Part shown: positions 15,550 to 22,296 of the stretch, one piece after another
Position numbering within the stretch: the first letter of the stretch is position 1
Layout: the number at the start of each line of letters is the position of its first letter
NCBI GenBank assembly: GCA_903900705.1
Contig: CAIUOG010000015.1
Location: 1 to 37,595 of the forward strand
Direction: 5' to 3'
Length of the DNA: 37,595 nucleotides
From: an uncultured Acidobacteriia bacterium
Lineage (GTDB): Bacteria; Acidobacteriota; Terriglobia; Bryobacterales; Bryobacteraceae
The notes under the pieces: generated by a model
What the model was told of the DNA's origin: nothing
The model's input: the letters and a program-made list of their open reading frames with translations, nothing else
Databases searched by the model: none
Position numbers and translations under genes: made by a program

Positions 15550-18220
15550 ACTCCAACACTCCGATCCGTGGATACAGGATCTTCGCAAGAGTCCGGCCTG
15601 GTTGAAAATGGATCTCCGCGAGTGCGGCAGTGTGCAGGAGTTGCTCGACCATCCTGCCGACGAAAACGAGAAGAAAACCAAACAGACCGCCTTCGCCGTT
15701 GGCCTCTCCATTCGCGTCGCCGAGTATCACGACATCAATCCAGCCATGCTCATCTACGACGCGCAGGGCGGTACCCTCGGCTTCGTTCAGAAAGTCACGC
15801 CCTCGGAATCCGCGATCCGCGAGGCGATCGACAATGCGGTTTGCTTCCGTCAGATCGCCCTCGAACTCGCCACTGCCGGCACCGCCAAAACCGGCAAGCC
15901 CGTCCTCGCGCTCCAGGTTGAATTCGTTCTGGTCACCGACGATGAGCTTGCGGTCTCCCGGATTCTTTCCGACCTCGCCCGCAAAACCGGCTACCTCCGC
16001 CTCGTCGGCATCAGCATTCTCAAAACCTCGTCCTTCGGCTCCGAAGCTGACCTCCGCCGGGCCTTCCCCTGGCTCCTGAAGTCCACCGGCCACTGGTTTG
16101 AGAAACACTGCCCCGTAACGGTTTCAAGCCCCTGGCGGCAGATCGGCGACAACTTCACTCTGCAGCTGACGAACTACCGTCTGCGCGGGCAGCGCAACCT
16201 CACCTGTGACGCCCGCGCCAATCTCCACCTCCTGCATGGCCACAACGGCTCCGGCAAATCCACCTTTACCGAAGCCCTCGAATTCGTCGCCACCGGCCAG
16301 ATCGAGCGCATCGATGATCCCGCCGCTTACTTCGCCACCGTCCATCATCGGTATGGTCCTCAGGGGCAAAAGACATCCGAAGCCACGGTCGCCTTCCTTG
16401 CCGGTCCGGAGAATGCGCAGAAGAGCAAGGTCCGCGTCACGGAAGACAACAAAATCCATCGCGAACCAGTGGAAACCATTCCACTCCAGGCCAAATCCTT
16501 CCGCCTCGACAGCACGTTTATGGAAAAGCTGGCCAGAGCCAACTCCGTGGATCGTGCGCTGCTCTTCCTGGACGCCTTCACTCCCGGCGGCTCGAAGGCC
16601 TGGCAGAGCGGCCTGGAGGAACGAAATAAGCTCCGCGACGACATGAACGCTCTTCCTGCCGCCGCACACGCCCCCACCAATATTGACGACGGCAAGCTGG
16701 CCGACTGGCTCGCCCGCGAATACTCCGACGAAAACGGCAACACCCCCCTGTTCGAAGCCACTCTCCTGCCTCTGGCCGCCGAAGACCTCGACATTCTCGC
16801 CCGCGTCTACCCCGCGCTTCCTTCTGCGGTCTCCGCACTCCGCGCGGCCAAAACAGCCTCTGCTCTCACCGGCGCCGCCGCCCAGATTGACAGCGTCTTC
16901 ACTGCCCTCCGCGCCAATCTTGCCAACGACCAGAAGTCGCTGCAAACCACCCACAACGTCTTCACCGAATTCCGCAACTGGGTCGCCACCGGCCAGACCG
17001 AGCGCGGCACTTCCTTCGAAACCGATCTCAACGACTGGCTCGATCTCCAGGTTCTCGTCGACCTCAATGCCAAGTACGTCGATATCGCATCCACTCTCGC
17101 CGATGCCCAAAAACTCGGCTGGCAGCCTTCCCCCGAAGAGAGCGCCCTGCTGCCTTCCGGCCCCTTCAGCGACGACCTGCTCTCCCGCCTTCGCGCTCGC
17201 GCCAATAGTCTCACCACCGACCTCAATCAGGCCCGCGCCCGCGTCCTCTCCTGGCAGCAGCAGCCCACCGCTGCCGTCACGCAAGCCGGCTCTCCCTCCA
17301 CTCCCTCGTCCGAATCGTTTCGCTCCTGGCTCACCGACGCCGAAAAAGCCGATCTTAACCGTGCCGCGCCGTGGCTTGACGCCTTAACCCCCCTCTCCGA
17401 GCCTCTCGGGGACGTCCTCGCCCGGGCTCTCGATCAGGACCTCCCGGCGACCATTGGGAAATCCGTCGTCGGCAGCCCGCAGGGCCTCGAAACGGCCATC
17501 GCCGAAATTCAGAAACTCCTCAGGGCACTCGACACGATCGGGAAACCGGAGATCGGCCACGCCGCTGATCACCTCGCGAAAATGGAACAAATCGCAGCCC
17601 GCGCGAAGGCTTTGCAAAGCGCGGCATCACTCGCAGCCGCCAATCTCTTCAACAGCCTCGTCACCGGCAATGAGGAACAGGAAAGTCTCGTCAACGCCTT
17701 CAACGAACTCCTCGCCCTCTTCACTCCCGCCCGCTGGAATTACCGCGACCTCAAACTCGCCACCACCACCGGAGCGACCTCCCTCGGCCTCAGTACCGCC
17801 GACGGCGGCCGCGCTGACCTCCTCCTCAACACCGCCGAACTCAACGCCTGGGCGCTCGCCATGTTCCTCCTCCTCGCCTGCCGCCTCCCCAACCCCATGC
17901 AGATCCTCGTCCTCGACGACCCACTACAGAACATGGACGAACTCTCCGTCGTCACCCTCGCCCGCGGTCTCGCCCGCCTCATGCCCATCTTCCCCAAAGG
18001 CTGGCTGATTCTCGGCTTCTTCCACGGCGAACAAAACGTCGAAATGATCCGTCAGGAAAACGAGTGCCACGTCTACCACCTCTCCTGGCTCCAGTCCCGC
18101 ATGGAAACTGTCAGCGCCCTGGAGAAAGTCGAGGTTCTCAGCACCGCCCCCGCCGACCGGCAAACTCTCCATCCCGACTGGTTTGCCGAACAACCCAGGT
18201 CTCTCGCCGCAACTCCCTGA
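15539..18220 (+). CDS. SMC/RecN-like ABC ATPase with a novel N-terminal domain; third gene of the operon
   Basis: 893 residues from the ATG at 15539, preferred over 15509 because GGAG lies nine bases upstream. Walker A is GHNGSGKST (234-242). An ABC signature-like segment, LLNTAELNAWALAMFLL, starts near 762 as in Rad50/RecF-type ATPases. Walker B is QILVLDDPLQNMD (788-800), with DDP in place of the commoner DEP, as in RloC/PrrC-type AAA ATPases. A His switch is likely in 'GFFHGEQN'. The ~330-740 interval between the two halves is helix-rich, as expected for a lost or short coiled coil. The first ~210 residues precede the ATPase and match nothing I know; the usual SMC-like protein starts with the P-loop domain. 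Sharing an operon with SIR2 and TIR genes suggests it senses DNA or phage components and gates the effectors (inference). Confidence 0.85.
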   Translation: MSDELQHSDPWIQDLRKSPAWLKMDLRECGSVQELLDHPADENEKKTKQTAFAVGLSIRVAEYHDINPAMLIYDAQGGTLGFVQKVTPSESAIREAIDNAVCFRQIALELATAGTAKTGKPVLALQVEFVLVTDDELAVSRILSDLARKTGYLRLVGISILKTSSFGSEADLRRAFPWLLKSTGHWFEKHCPVTVSSPWRQIGDNFTLQLTNYRLRGQRNLTCDARANLHLLHGHNGSGKSTFTEALEFVATGQIERIDDPAAYFATVHHRYGPQGQKTSEATVAFLAGPENAQKSKVRVTEDNKIHREPVETIPLQAKSFRLDSTFMEKLARANSVDRALLFLDAFTPGGSKAWQSGLEERNKLRDDMNALPAAAHAPTNIDDGKLADWLAREYSDENGNTPLFEATLLPLAAEDLDILARVYPALPSAVSALRAAKTASALTGAAAQIDSVFTALRANLANDQKSLQTTHNVFTEFRNWVATGQTERGTSFETDLNDWLDLQVLVDLNAKYVDIASTLADAQKLGWQPSPEESALLPSGPFSDDLLSRLRARANSLTTDLNQARARVLSWQQQPTAAVTQAGSPSTPSSESFRSWLTDAEKADLNRAAPWLDALTPLSEPLGDVLARALDQDLPATIGKSVVGSPQGLETAIAEIQKLLRALDTIGKPEIGHAADHLAKMEQIAARAKALQSAASLAAANLFNSLVTGNEEQESLVNAFNELLALFTPARWNYRDLKLATTTGATSLGLSTADGGRADLLLNTAELNAWALAMFLLLACRLPNPMQILVLDDPLQNMDELSVVTLARGLARLMPIFPKGWLILGFFHGEQNVEMIRQENECHVYHLSWLQSRMETVSALEKVEVLSTAPADRQTLHPDWFAEQPRSLAATP

Positions 18221-18273
18221 TTCAGGCGAGCATCTCGCAAAACCCGCGTTTCGCCAAAGCATGTAAGCTGCCT

Positions 18274-18561
18274 TCAGCTGGATTGAGGAAATTGTGCGGG
18301 AAATCGGAGTTCGAAGCCAAAAACACGCTGGGTTCTCGACTGGACCGGTTCGCGTGCCCGGACTGGCTCTCCCCCGAACAGGGCGGCATTCAGTTGCTCA
18401 TCGCCCCAATCCTCGGGGAGCGGCCATTTCAGGTTGCTTCGTTCGGCCCGGGCGAGTTAATCGTTCACCGTTCCCAGTCCAATCGAACAACTCCGGGCAA
18501 TCTGTCTCTGCCCCAGGTTGAACTCGTACTTCAGTCGTGGAACTTCTTTGATCTTCCGCAT
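18274..18561 (-). pseudogene. Truncated istA (IS21-family transposase) with in-frame stop
   Basis: From the ATG at 18561 the frame reads MRKIKEVPRLKYEF, then NLGQRQIARSCSIGLGTVND, then a TAA stop at 18457-18459, and continues in the same frame as LARAERSNLKWPLPEDW and GDEQLNAALFGG. This is the N-terminal HTH of IstA, where a Tyr-Leu (DYLARAE) is expected at the stop, so TAC has become TAA. Similarity fades after about 18370 and no integrase core follows, so the gene is both nonsense-mutated and truncated. Confidence 0.8.
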
Positions 18562-18690
18562 GGACAGTCTCCTGGCCGGCAATGGATTCTCCCGTTCGGA
18601 GGATCGCCTGCCGGTCGATTATGTCCAGCGTTCTTCGCTACAAAAATGATTCGGGATGATGGTGAACGCCATTCCGGGGGGCGGAAAAAG

Positions 18691-18757
18691 TGTTCGGCTT
18701 CACCCCGGAACAGCGTTCACCTTGAGCCCGGAATCGCGTTCACCTTGCCCCGGAATA
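18691..18757. repeat. Three imperfect 23-bp-spaced terminal repeats of the IS21 remnant
   Basis: TGTTCGGCTTCACCCCGGAA, CGTTCACCTTGAGCCCGGAA and CGTTCACCTTGCCCCGGAAT begin about every 23 bases (near 18691, 18714 and 18737). An inverted copy, GGTGAACGCCATTCCGG, stands at 18661. IS21 elements carry such multiple transposase-binding repeats at their ends. Confidence 0.75.
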
Positions 18758-18777
18758 CGCACGGCAGAACCTCTCTC

Positions 18778-18933
18778 ATGCAGCTGTTCGGCGATCTTTC
18801 ATGGCCAAAGTTGATTGCCGCGGCTGGAGCCGGTGCTGCTTACGCCGCAAATGCCGTTATCGACTCAATATTGGCAACCCGCGCCGCCAAGCGAGAATGC
18901 AGCATCTCATATATTTTGTCGCTGGACGACTAA
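18778..18933 (+). CDS. Small open frame beside the IS end; possible gene fragment
   Basis: 51 residues starting MQLFGDLSWPKLIAAAGAGA, with a short hydrophobic Ala/Gly-rich segment and a polar tail ending SLDD. I do not recognise it. It begins 17 bases outside the IS21 end, so it could be a small intact gene or the part of a gene cut by the insertion. No clear ribosome binding site is visible. Confidence 0.25.
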   Translation: MQLFGDLSWPKLIAAAGAGAAYAANAVIDSILATRAAKRECSISYILSLDD

Positions 18934-18939
18934 AGTCAG

Positions 18940-19341
18940 TTACCAGATCGTCTGGACGTTCGAAGCGCGGATGCGACCGTCTCGGCTTATGACCGGAACG
19001 CCCAGAAAGACTGCCGTGGCTGAGACGATGCGATCCGGCATATCCGGCACGGCCTCGCGGGATACCTTACGCATGGCGTCCACGACTTCAGCCGTGAACG
19101 GGCCCTCTTCCAAAACGTGATTGGGGTTTTTGAGGGCGGTCTTTATATCGTCAAACGCTGACGCCGGAAGACGCTTCTTTTCGACCAGATAAACCACCTC
19201 GGCGAGGCTGATGGGCGAAAGAACGATCTTCTTCCTCGCGATAGCGGCCTGATCGAAAAACTCTTTGGCGATGGCTGAAAGCCGGGGATCGCCGGATAAA
19301 AACCATATGGCGGCGTGAGTATCCGCAACGCCCGCGATCAT
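18940..19341 (-). CDS. PIN-domain toxin (VapC-type ribonuclease)
   Basis: 133 residues with the acidic metal-binding set of PIN nucleases: Asp7 in 'VADTHAAIW', Glu48 in 'SPISLAEVVYLVEKKRL', Asp100/Asp103 in 'DMPDRIVSATA' and Asp121 in 'VISRDGRI'. PIN toxins of VapBC modules cleave RNA, usually tRNA or rRNA, and are held inactive by the antitoxin. The start codon overlaps the antitoxin stop by one base (TGATG at 19339-19343), so translation is coupled. It lies in the accessory island downstream of the SIR2 operon and may stabilise it. Confidence 0.9.
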   Translation of the reverse strand: MIAGVADTHAAIWFLSGDPRLSAIAKEFFDQAAIARKKIVLSPISLAEVVYLVEKKRLPASAFDDIKTALKNPNHVLEEGPFTAEVVDAMRKVSREAVPDMPDRIVSATAVFLGVPVISRDGRIRASNVQTIW

Positions 19342-19598
19342 CAGAGATCTTGCGCGAAGTTACGAAACATTTCGCGACGGTTTTCATCGATCTCTTCCAT
19401 GGACGGAGCGGGCCCGTACTTCGCCCACATACCGTATCCGGTTTCGAACGGCTGACAGGAGCTTCCGAGCTCGACGGCCGGCGCTAACGTTTTTTCAATC
19501 ACGCTACTCGCATAGCGAGCGGCCGTGACGCCCTGCGCTAGCGCCTGCGCTTGCAGCGCGGCCCCAATTTCGTCCGGAATTTGAATGGTCAGGTCCAT
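19341..19598 (-). CDS. Antitoxin of the PIN toxin (ribbon-helix-helix-like N-terminus)
   Basis: 85 residues, MDLTIQIPDEIGAALQAQAL at the start, which fits a short beta strand followed by a helix as in ribbon-helix-helix DNA-binding antitoxins. The second half ('GPAPSMEEIDENRREMFRNF') would wrap the toxin. It precedes and overlaps the toxin gene, the usual VapBC order. AAGGA stands about ten bases upstream of the ATG. An AT-rich patch at 19615-19640 probably contains the promoter and an autoregulatory operator, but no clear consensus pair stands out. Exact antitoxin family (RHH versus AbrB-like) is not certain. Confidence 0.8.
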   Translation of the reverse strand: MDLTIQIPDEIGAALQAQALAQGVTAARYASSVIEKTLAPAVELGSSCQPFETGYGMWAKYGPAPSMEEIDENRREMFRNFAQDL

Positions 19599-19780
19599 GG
19601 TGCGAATCCTTGTCTTTCTATTAGTTTAAAGGAAATAGGCATCGCTGTCACGATTTCAAGATCACCCTCTTTGCCTCTCCCTCTCTGGGACAGCGGCCTT
19701 CATCCGAACCACGTTGGCCCAAAACCAAAACGCGGGGCGGATCCTTGAAGGCCGGAAAGCAATTTCAAGAGTTTGTGAGT

Positions 19781-20149
19781 TTACTCGTTTACAGGTGAAG
19801 GATTGGAACTGGGCCCCTGCCGCCGCTGTACGGCGGCCTCGGCGTTGCGGGCGGTCTCGAGCGCGTAGCGCTCGCCGCTTTCGCTCTCCTCAAGTAGCCG
19901 GGCGGCGGCGTCCTCGACGGACCAGCCCCAATCAATCGCGGTCATGCACCATGTGAAATCCGCTCGGCTAACGTCGGGCCGGTCCTGCCCGTGCGCCAGC
20001 GGCGCGCGATCGAGGCATAACCGATAGCTGTGCCACTCCCCTGGCCGCAAGGCGCCGCCTGATTTTATACGCTGCGGCATATCTCGAACTCGCTCGCCGC
20101 CCTCGACCAGGAACTGGGCGCCGCCGCTATCCCGAAGCGCCTCCCAAAG
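19781..20149 (-). pseudogene. Remnant of a mobile-element replication primase (RepB-like), C-terminal part
   Basis: The open part reads LWEALRDSGGAQFLVEGGER upstream of the first ATG at 20080, and later 'PDVSRADFTWCMTAIDWGWS', 'VEDAAARLLEESESGERYAL', 'TARNAEAAVQRRQG'. From memory this is the C-terminus of RepB-type DNA primases of integrated elements ('SRADF.WCMTAI.WG.SVE.TA..LMEES...A..NG..YA..TA.NAA..V'). The N-terminal primase catalytic domain is absent and a stop (TGA at 20150-20152) precedes the fragment, so it is a truncated relic marking an old integrated element. Confidence 0.6.
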
Positions 20150-20276
20150 TCACACCAGCATTGCAATTGCAAAGAATCCAGATCAAAAACATGACAAATC
20201 CCCCATAACCCCCAGGTTTCCCGGGCGCACCCCGAAGCCATGTCCCATTTCCGTCCCATCCCCCGCTATACAGGGT

Positions 20277-21041
20277 ATGATCGCTACCTTTCCGGAACGC
20301 CTGGCGCTCTACGCCGCCGTCGCCCTCGCCAACTTTCCCATCGTTCTCGCGCTCGATTGGTACTCACAACACGCGAATATCCGCAAAATCTATGACCTTC
20401 CTCTCGAAAGAAAACAGATCGACCGGGAAATCAAAAACAGCCTCGTAACCACGCCCATTCACTCCATCCTCCTCGCGGCCTTTGTCGAATCCGGCCTGCT
20501 CGTCCCGCGCGGCCCCGAATCTCTCCTCTCCATCGCCCTCACCTTCATCGTCACCCTCGTCTGGACCGAGATCTGGCATTACGCCTCCCACCGCGCCATG
20601 CACTGGAAGCCGCTGCACTTCATCCACCGCGAACACCACCGCTCCTGGGTCACCGGCCCCTGGAGTTCCGTCTCCTTCTCCACTCTGGAAAAACTCATCT
20701 TCTCGCTTGGCATCATCGGCTTCATGGCTCTGCTCTCGCATGCCGTCACCGTCTCCCTGCCCGGGATCGTGCTCTACTACCTCGTCTATTTCTTCACCAA
20801 CGCCCTCGGTCACTCCAACATCGAGATCCGCTCTTCGGACTACTACGAAACCCTCTTCGGCCGCGTCTTCAATACCCCGACGTACCACGCCATGCACCAC
20901 GCCCGCTACATCAACAACTACGGTCTCCTCACACCCTTTCTCGACCGTCTGTTCGGCACCGCCTGGCCCGACGCCGAACGCATCCAGCGCCGCGTCGCCG
21001 AAGGCGCCCCCCTGCGCAAACTGAATGAGCGGCCATGCTGA
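20277..21041 (+). CDS. Membrane fatty acid hydroxylase / sterol desaturase family protein
   Basis: 254 residues of the di-iron membrane hydroxylase superfamily. The histidine boxes are visible: 'HYASHRAMH' (about 101-109), 'HFIHREHHRS' (about 115-124), and 'TYHAMHHARY' (about 204-213). Hydrophobic segments near 5-25, 60-95 and 130-170 supply the membrane hairpins. These enzymes insert oxygen or a double bond into lipid or sterol-like substrates using reductant from the membrane. The start is ATG 20277. The next gene begins seven bases before this stop codon, so the two are almost certainly co-translated; together they suggest synthesis of a modified acyl lipid (inference). The substrate cannot be read from the sequence. 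Confidence 0.88.
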   Translation: MIATFPERLALYAAVALANFPIVLALDWYSQHANIRKIYDLPLERKQIDREIKNSLVTTPIHSILLAAFVESGLLVPRGPESLLSIALTFIVTLVWTEIWHYASHRAMHWKPLHFIHREHHRSWVTGPWSSVSFSTLEKLIFSLGIIGFMALLSHAVTVSLPGIVLYYLVYFFTNALGHSNIEIRSSDYYETLFGRVFNTPTYHAMHHARYINNYGLLTPFLDRLFGTAWPDAERIQRRVAEGAPLRKLNERPC

Positions 21042-21637
21042 CCGTCGAAGCCGTCCGTTGCGCCGCCCTGCGCCAGGATGTTTACGCGCTCCGCTACCGC
21101 GCCTACCTTCACGAAGGAGCTATCGAACCCAACCCGTCCGGCCTCTTCCGCGATCGCTACGACGACCAGCCCAACCACATCCTCTGGGCCCTGTTCGACG
21201 AAGGCAAACTCAGGGGAAGCCTCCGCACCGTCTGGTTTCATCCCCGGGACCCATGGTCCATTCCCGAACGCGACTGCTTCCCCGAAGCCATCGCGCAAAC
21301 TCTGCCGCCCGAAGCCCGCCTCATCGCCGGCAACCGCTTCGTCACCGAACCGTTTCGCGCGCACCGCACCGCCGCCTACGCGATGGAACTCTTAAAGCAC
21401 CACCTCGCCCGGATGCCCGGCCGCGCCGACTACGCCTTAGCCGCCGTCCGCGCCAACCACCTGCGCTTCTACCGACAAATCATGCGCATGGACCGCATCT
21501 CCGAACCCCGCATCTATCCCGGCCTGAACTGCCCCATGTACCTGCTGGCTTCCAACGTCGAACAGAACCTGACCGTCATCTGGGCACACACCCCCGCGCT
21601 CCGCCCGGACCCAATGACGGACGAGGCCGCCGCATGA
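21035..21637 (+). CDS. FeeM-like N-acyltransferase (GNAT/acyl-homoserine-lactone-synthase fold)
   Basis: 200 residues. The N-terminus 'DVYALRYRAYLHEGAIEPNP' followed by 'SGLFRDRYDDQPNHILWALF' fits the FeeM/N-acyl amino acid synthase family, which takes an acyl chain from acyl carrier protein and joins it to an amino acid. 'GKLRGSLRTVW' is the core strand pair and 'ARLIAGNRFVTEPFRAHRTA' the central acyl-binding element of this fold. No signal or membrane segment is seen. The ATG at 21035 overlaps the hydroxylase gene stop. The pair could make a hydroxylated acyl-amino acid lipid. An ordinary GNAT enzyme is the alternative; family assignment is from motif memory. Confidence 0.65.
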   Translation: MLTVEAVRCAALRQDVYALRYRAYLHEGAIEPNPSGLFRDRYDDQPNHILWALFDEGKLRGSLRTVWFHPRDPWSIPERDCFPEAIAQTLPPEARLIAGNRFVTEPFRAHRTAAYAMELLKHHLARMPGRADYALAAVRANHLRFYRQIMRMDRISEPRIYPGLNCPMYLLASNVEQNLTVIWAHTPALRPDPMTDEAAA

Positions 21638-21657
21638 GTCTGTGAATGCGCCGAAAC

Positions 21658-21690
21658 CCCTGCCACGCCGGGTTTTACCGCGTGGCAGGG
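21658..21690 (+). terminator. Strong hairpin after the hydroxylase/acyltransferase pair
   Basis: CCCTGCCACGC (21658-21668) pairs perfectly with GCGTGGCAGGG (21680-21690) around an 11-base loop, 20 bases after the acyltransferase stop. There is no T-run on either side, so it may act as an mRNA-end stabiliser or a weak terminator rather than a classic intrinsic one. Confidence 0.5.
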
Positions 21691-22044
21691 CTACGTCACT
21701 TGCCGCTACCAGACGCGACAGGAACCCCCAAACCTCAGTCACACCTCATCCACCCCCTCTTTCCCCCATCCTTTCCACAACTTACCCGCCCCAAACCCCG
21801 CGCGCCGCCCGCCCCTGTGCGATAACCGGCACGGGGGACCCACGCCGGGTTCCCTCGCCTTCGCCGGAACTCGGTCGCGCAAAAAACGAAAAAATTGCGG
21901 AACGAACCTGCCAGGTGATTGAAAACAAAGCGCCGGCTCTCGGAATGTACCTGCGGGAGCTACCCGGATGAGCCGCTTTTATGCGCGCAAAGTGAGCAAA
22001 TCGATAGCTTTTTTACGTTGTTTTGAGTGAGCCGCTAAATCGGC
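21691..22044. other. Intergenic stretch upstream of the GG-leader peptide gene
   Basis: About 350 bases with no credible gene. The only open frame through it is Pro/Arg-rich and without a ribosome binding site. The last ~60 bases (T-rich patch at 22010-22025, then the hairpin at 22045) are the likely promoter zone of the peptide gene, but I cannot name a clear -35/-10 pair. Confidence 0.4.
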
Positions 22045-22063
22045 ATGCCGCAAAAAGCGGCAT
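22045..22063 (+). promoter_or_regulatory. Small perfect hairpin in the leader of the peptide gene
   Basis: ATGCCGC-AAAAA-GCGGCAT forms a 7-bp stem with a five-base A loop, ending 15 bases before the GGAGGA ribosome binding site of the peptide gene. It could protect the 5' end of a small abundant mRNA, or be an operator. Confidence 0.45.
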
Positions 22064-22092
22064 ACGGCAACGCGGTAAGGGAGGAAATGAAC

Positions 22093-22230
22093 ATGAGCGA
22101 ACGGAAGAACACCAAAACGGCCGATCCCAAAATGGACGCCGCCAATATCGAACTGACCGAACAGGAAACCGCCGAGATCTCGGGTGGCCCCACCGCGGTG
22201 GAATCCCCCGCGAAACAGCCCCACTTCTAA
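22093..22230 (+). CDS. Small peptide with a double-glycine leader (candidate secreted peptide or RiPP precursor)
   Basis: 45 residues from ATG 22093, chosen because AGGGAGGA ends eight bases upstream; an ATG at 22087 sits too close to it. The leader ends 'ANIELTEQETAEISGG', matching the bacteriocin-type leader pattern of an L-T/S-x-x-E amphipathic helix ending in Gly-Gly, where C39-peptidase ABC transporters cut. The remainder would be a 13-residue product, PTAVESPAKQPHF, with no Cys and few Ser/Thr, so lanthionine formation is not possible. No transporter or modification enzyme lies in this window; the nearest upstream genes are the hydroxylase/FeeM-like pair. The short length and very good ribosome binding site support a real, strongly translated gene. 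Function unknown. Confidence 0.7.
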   Translation: MSERKNTKTADPKMDAANIELTEQETAEISGGPTAVESPAKQPHF

Positions 22231-22232
22231 AC

Positions 22233-22267
22233 AAAAAAACGGCCGGGTCCCGAAAGACCCGGCCGTT
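22233..22267 (-). terminator. Intrinsic terminator of the TonB receptor gene (may serve both sides)
   Basis: A perfect 12-bp stem, AACGGCCGGGTC (22238-22249) with GACCCGGCCGTT (22256-22267), encloses a six-base loop. On the minus strand it is followed by seven T residues, a textbook rho-independent terminator about 30 bases past the receptor stop codon. It also lies just after the plus-strand peptide gene, where it lacks a T-run. Confidence 0.85.
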
Positions 22268-22296
22268 CCAGTCAAACGAAGGAAAAGCTACTTGTC

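Larger units (their letters stand above)
18274..18761 (-). mobile_element. Remnant of an IS21-family element (one end plus start of istA)
   Basis: The element end is at 18761. Read on the minus strand it opens TGCGTATTCCGGGGCAAGG and continues through repeated GGTGAACG/ATTCCGGG motifs to the istA start at 18561, the normal organisation of an IS21 left end. The rest of istA, istB and the other end are missing. The inner boundary lies within ~100 bases of the ATPase stop codon at 18220. It records past transposition beside the defence operon. Confidence 0.75.

Noticed and set aside
13381-18220. Calling the operon Lamassu-Sir2 or Thoeris outright
   Set aside because: The ATPase has an extra N-terminal domain and the third gene is TIR/WD40, unlike the Lamassu sets I know; the SIR2 protein lacks a visible SLOG domain, unlike ThsA. 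A profile search is needed before naming.
18064-18933. 289-residue plus-strand open frame crossing the ATPase end and the IS21 remnant
   Set aside because: It starts inside the ATPase gene in another frame and runs antisense through istA; only its last 51 codons (from 18778) could be a separate small gene.
20161-20172. Perfect 12-bp palindrome TTGCAATTGCAA upstream of the hydroxylase gene
   Set aside because: It might be an operator, but a single short palindrome without a regulator nearby is not enough to list as a site.
21642-21971. 109-residue Pro/Arg-rich frame after the acyltransferase gene
   Set aside because: No ribosome binding site, low-complexity composition, and it spans a strong hairpin.
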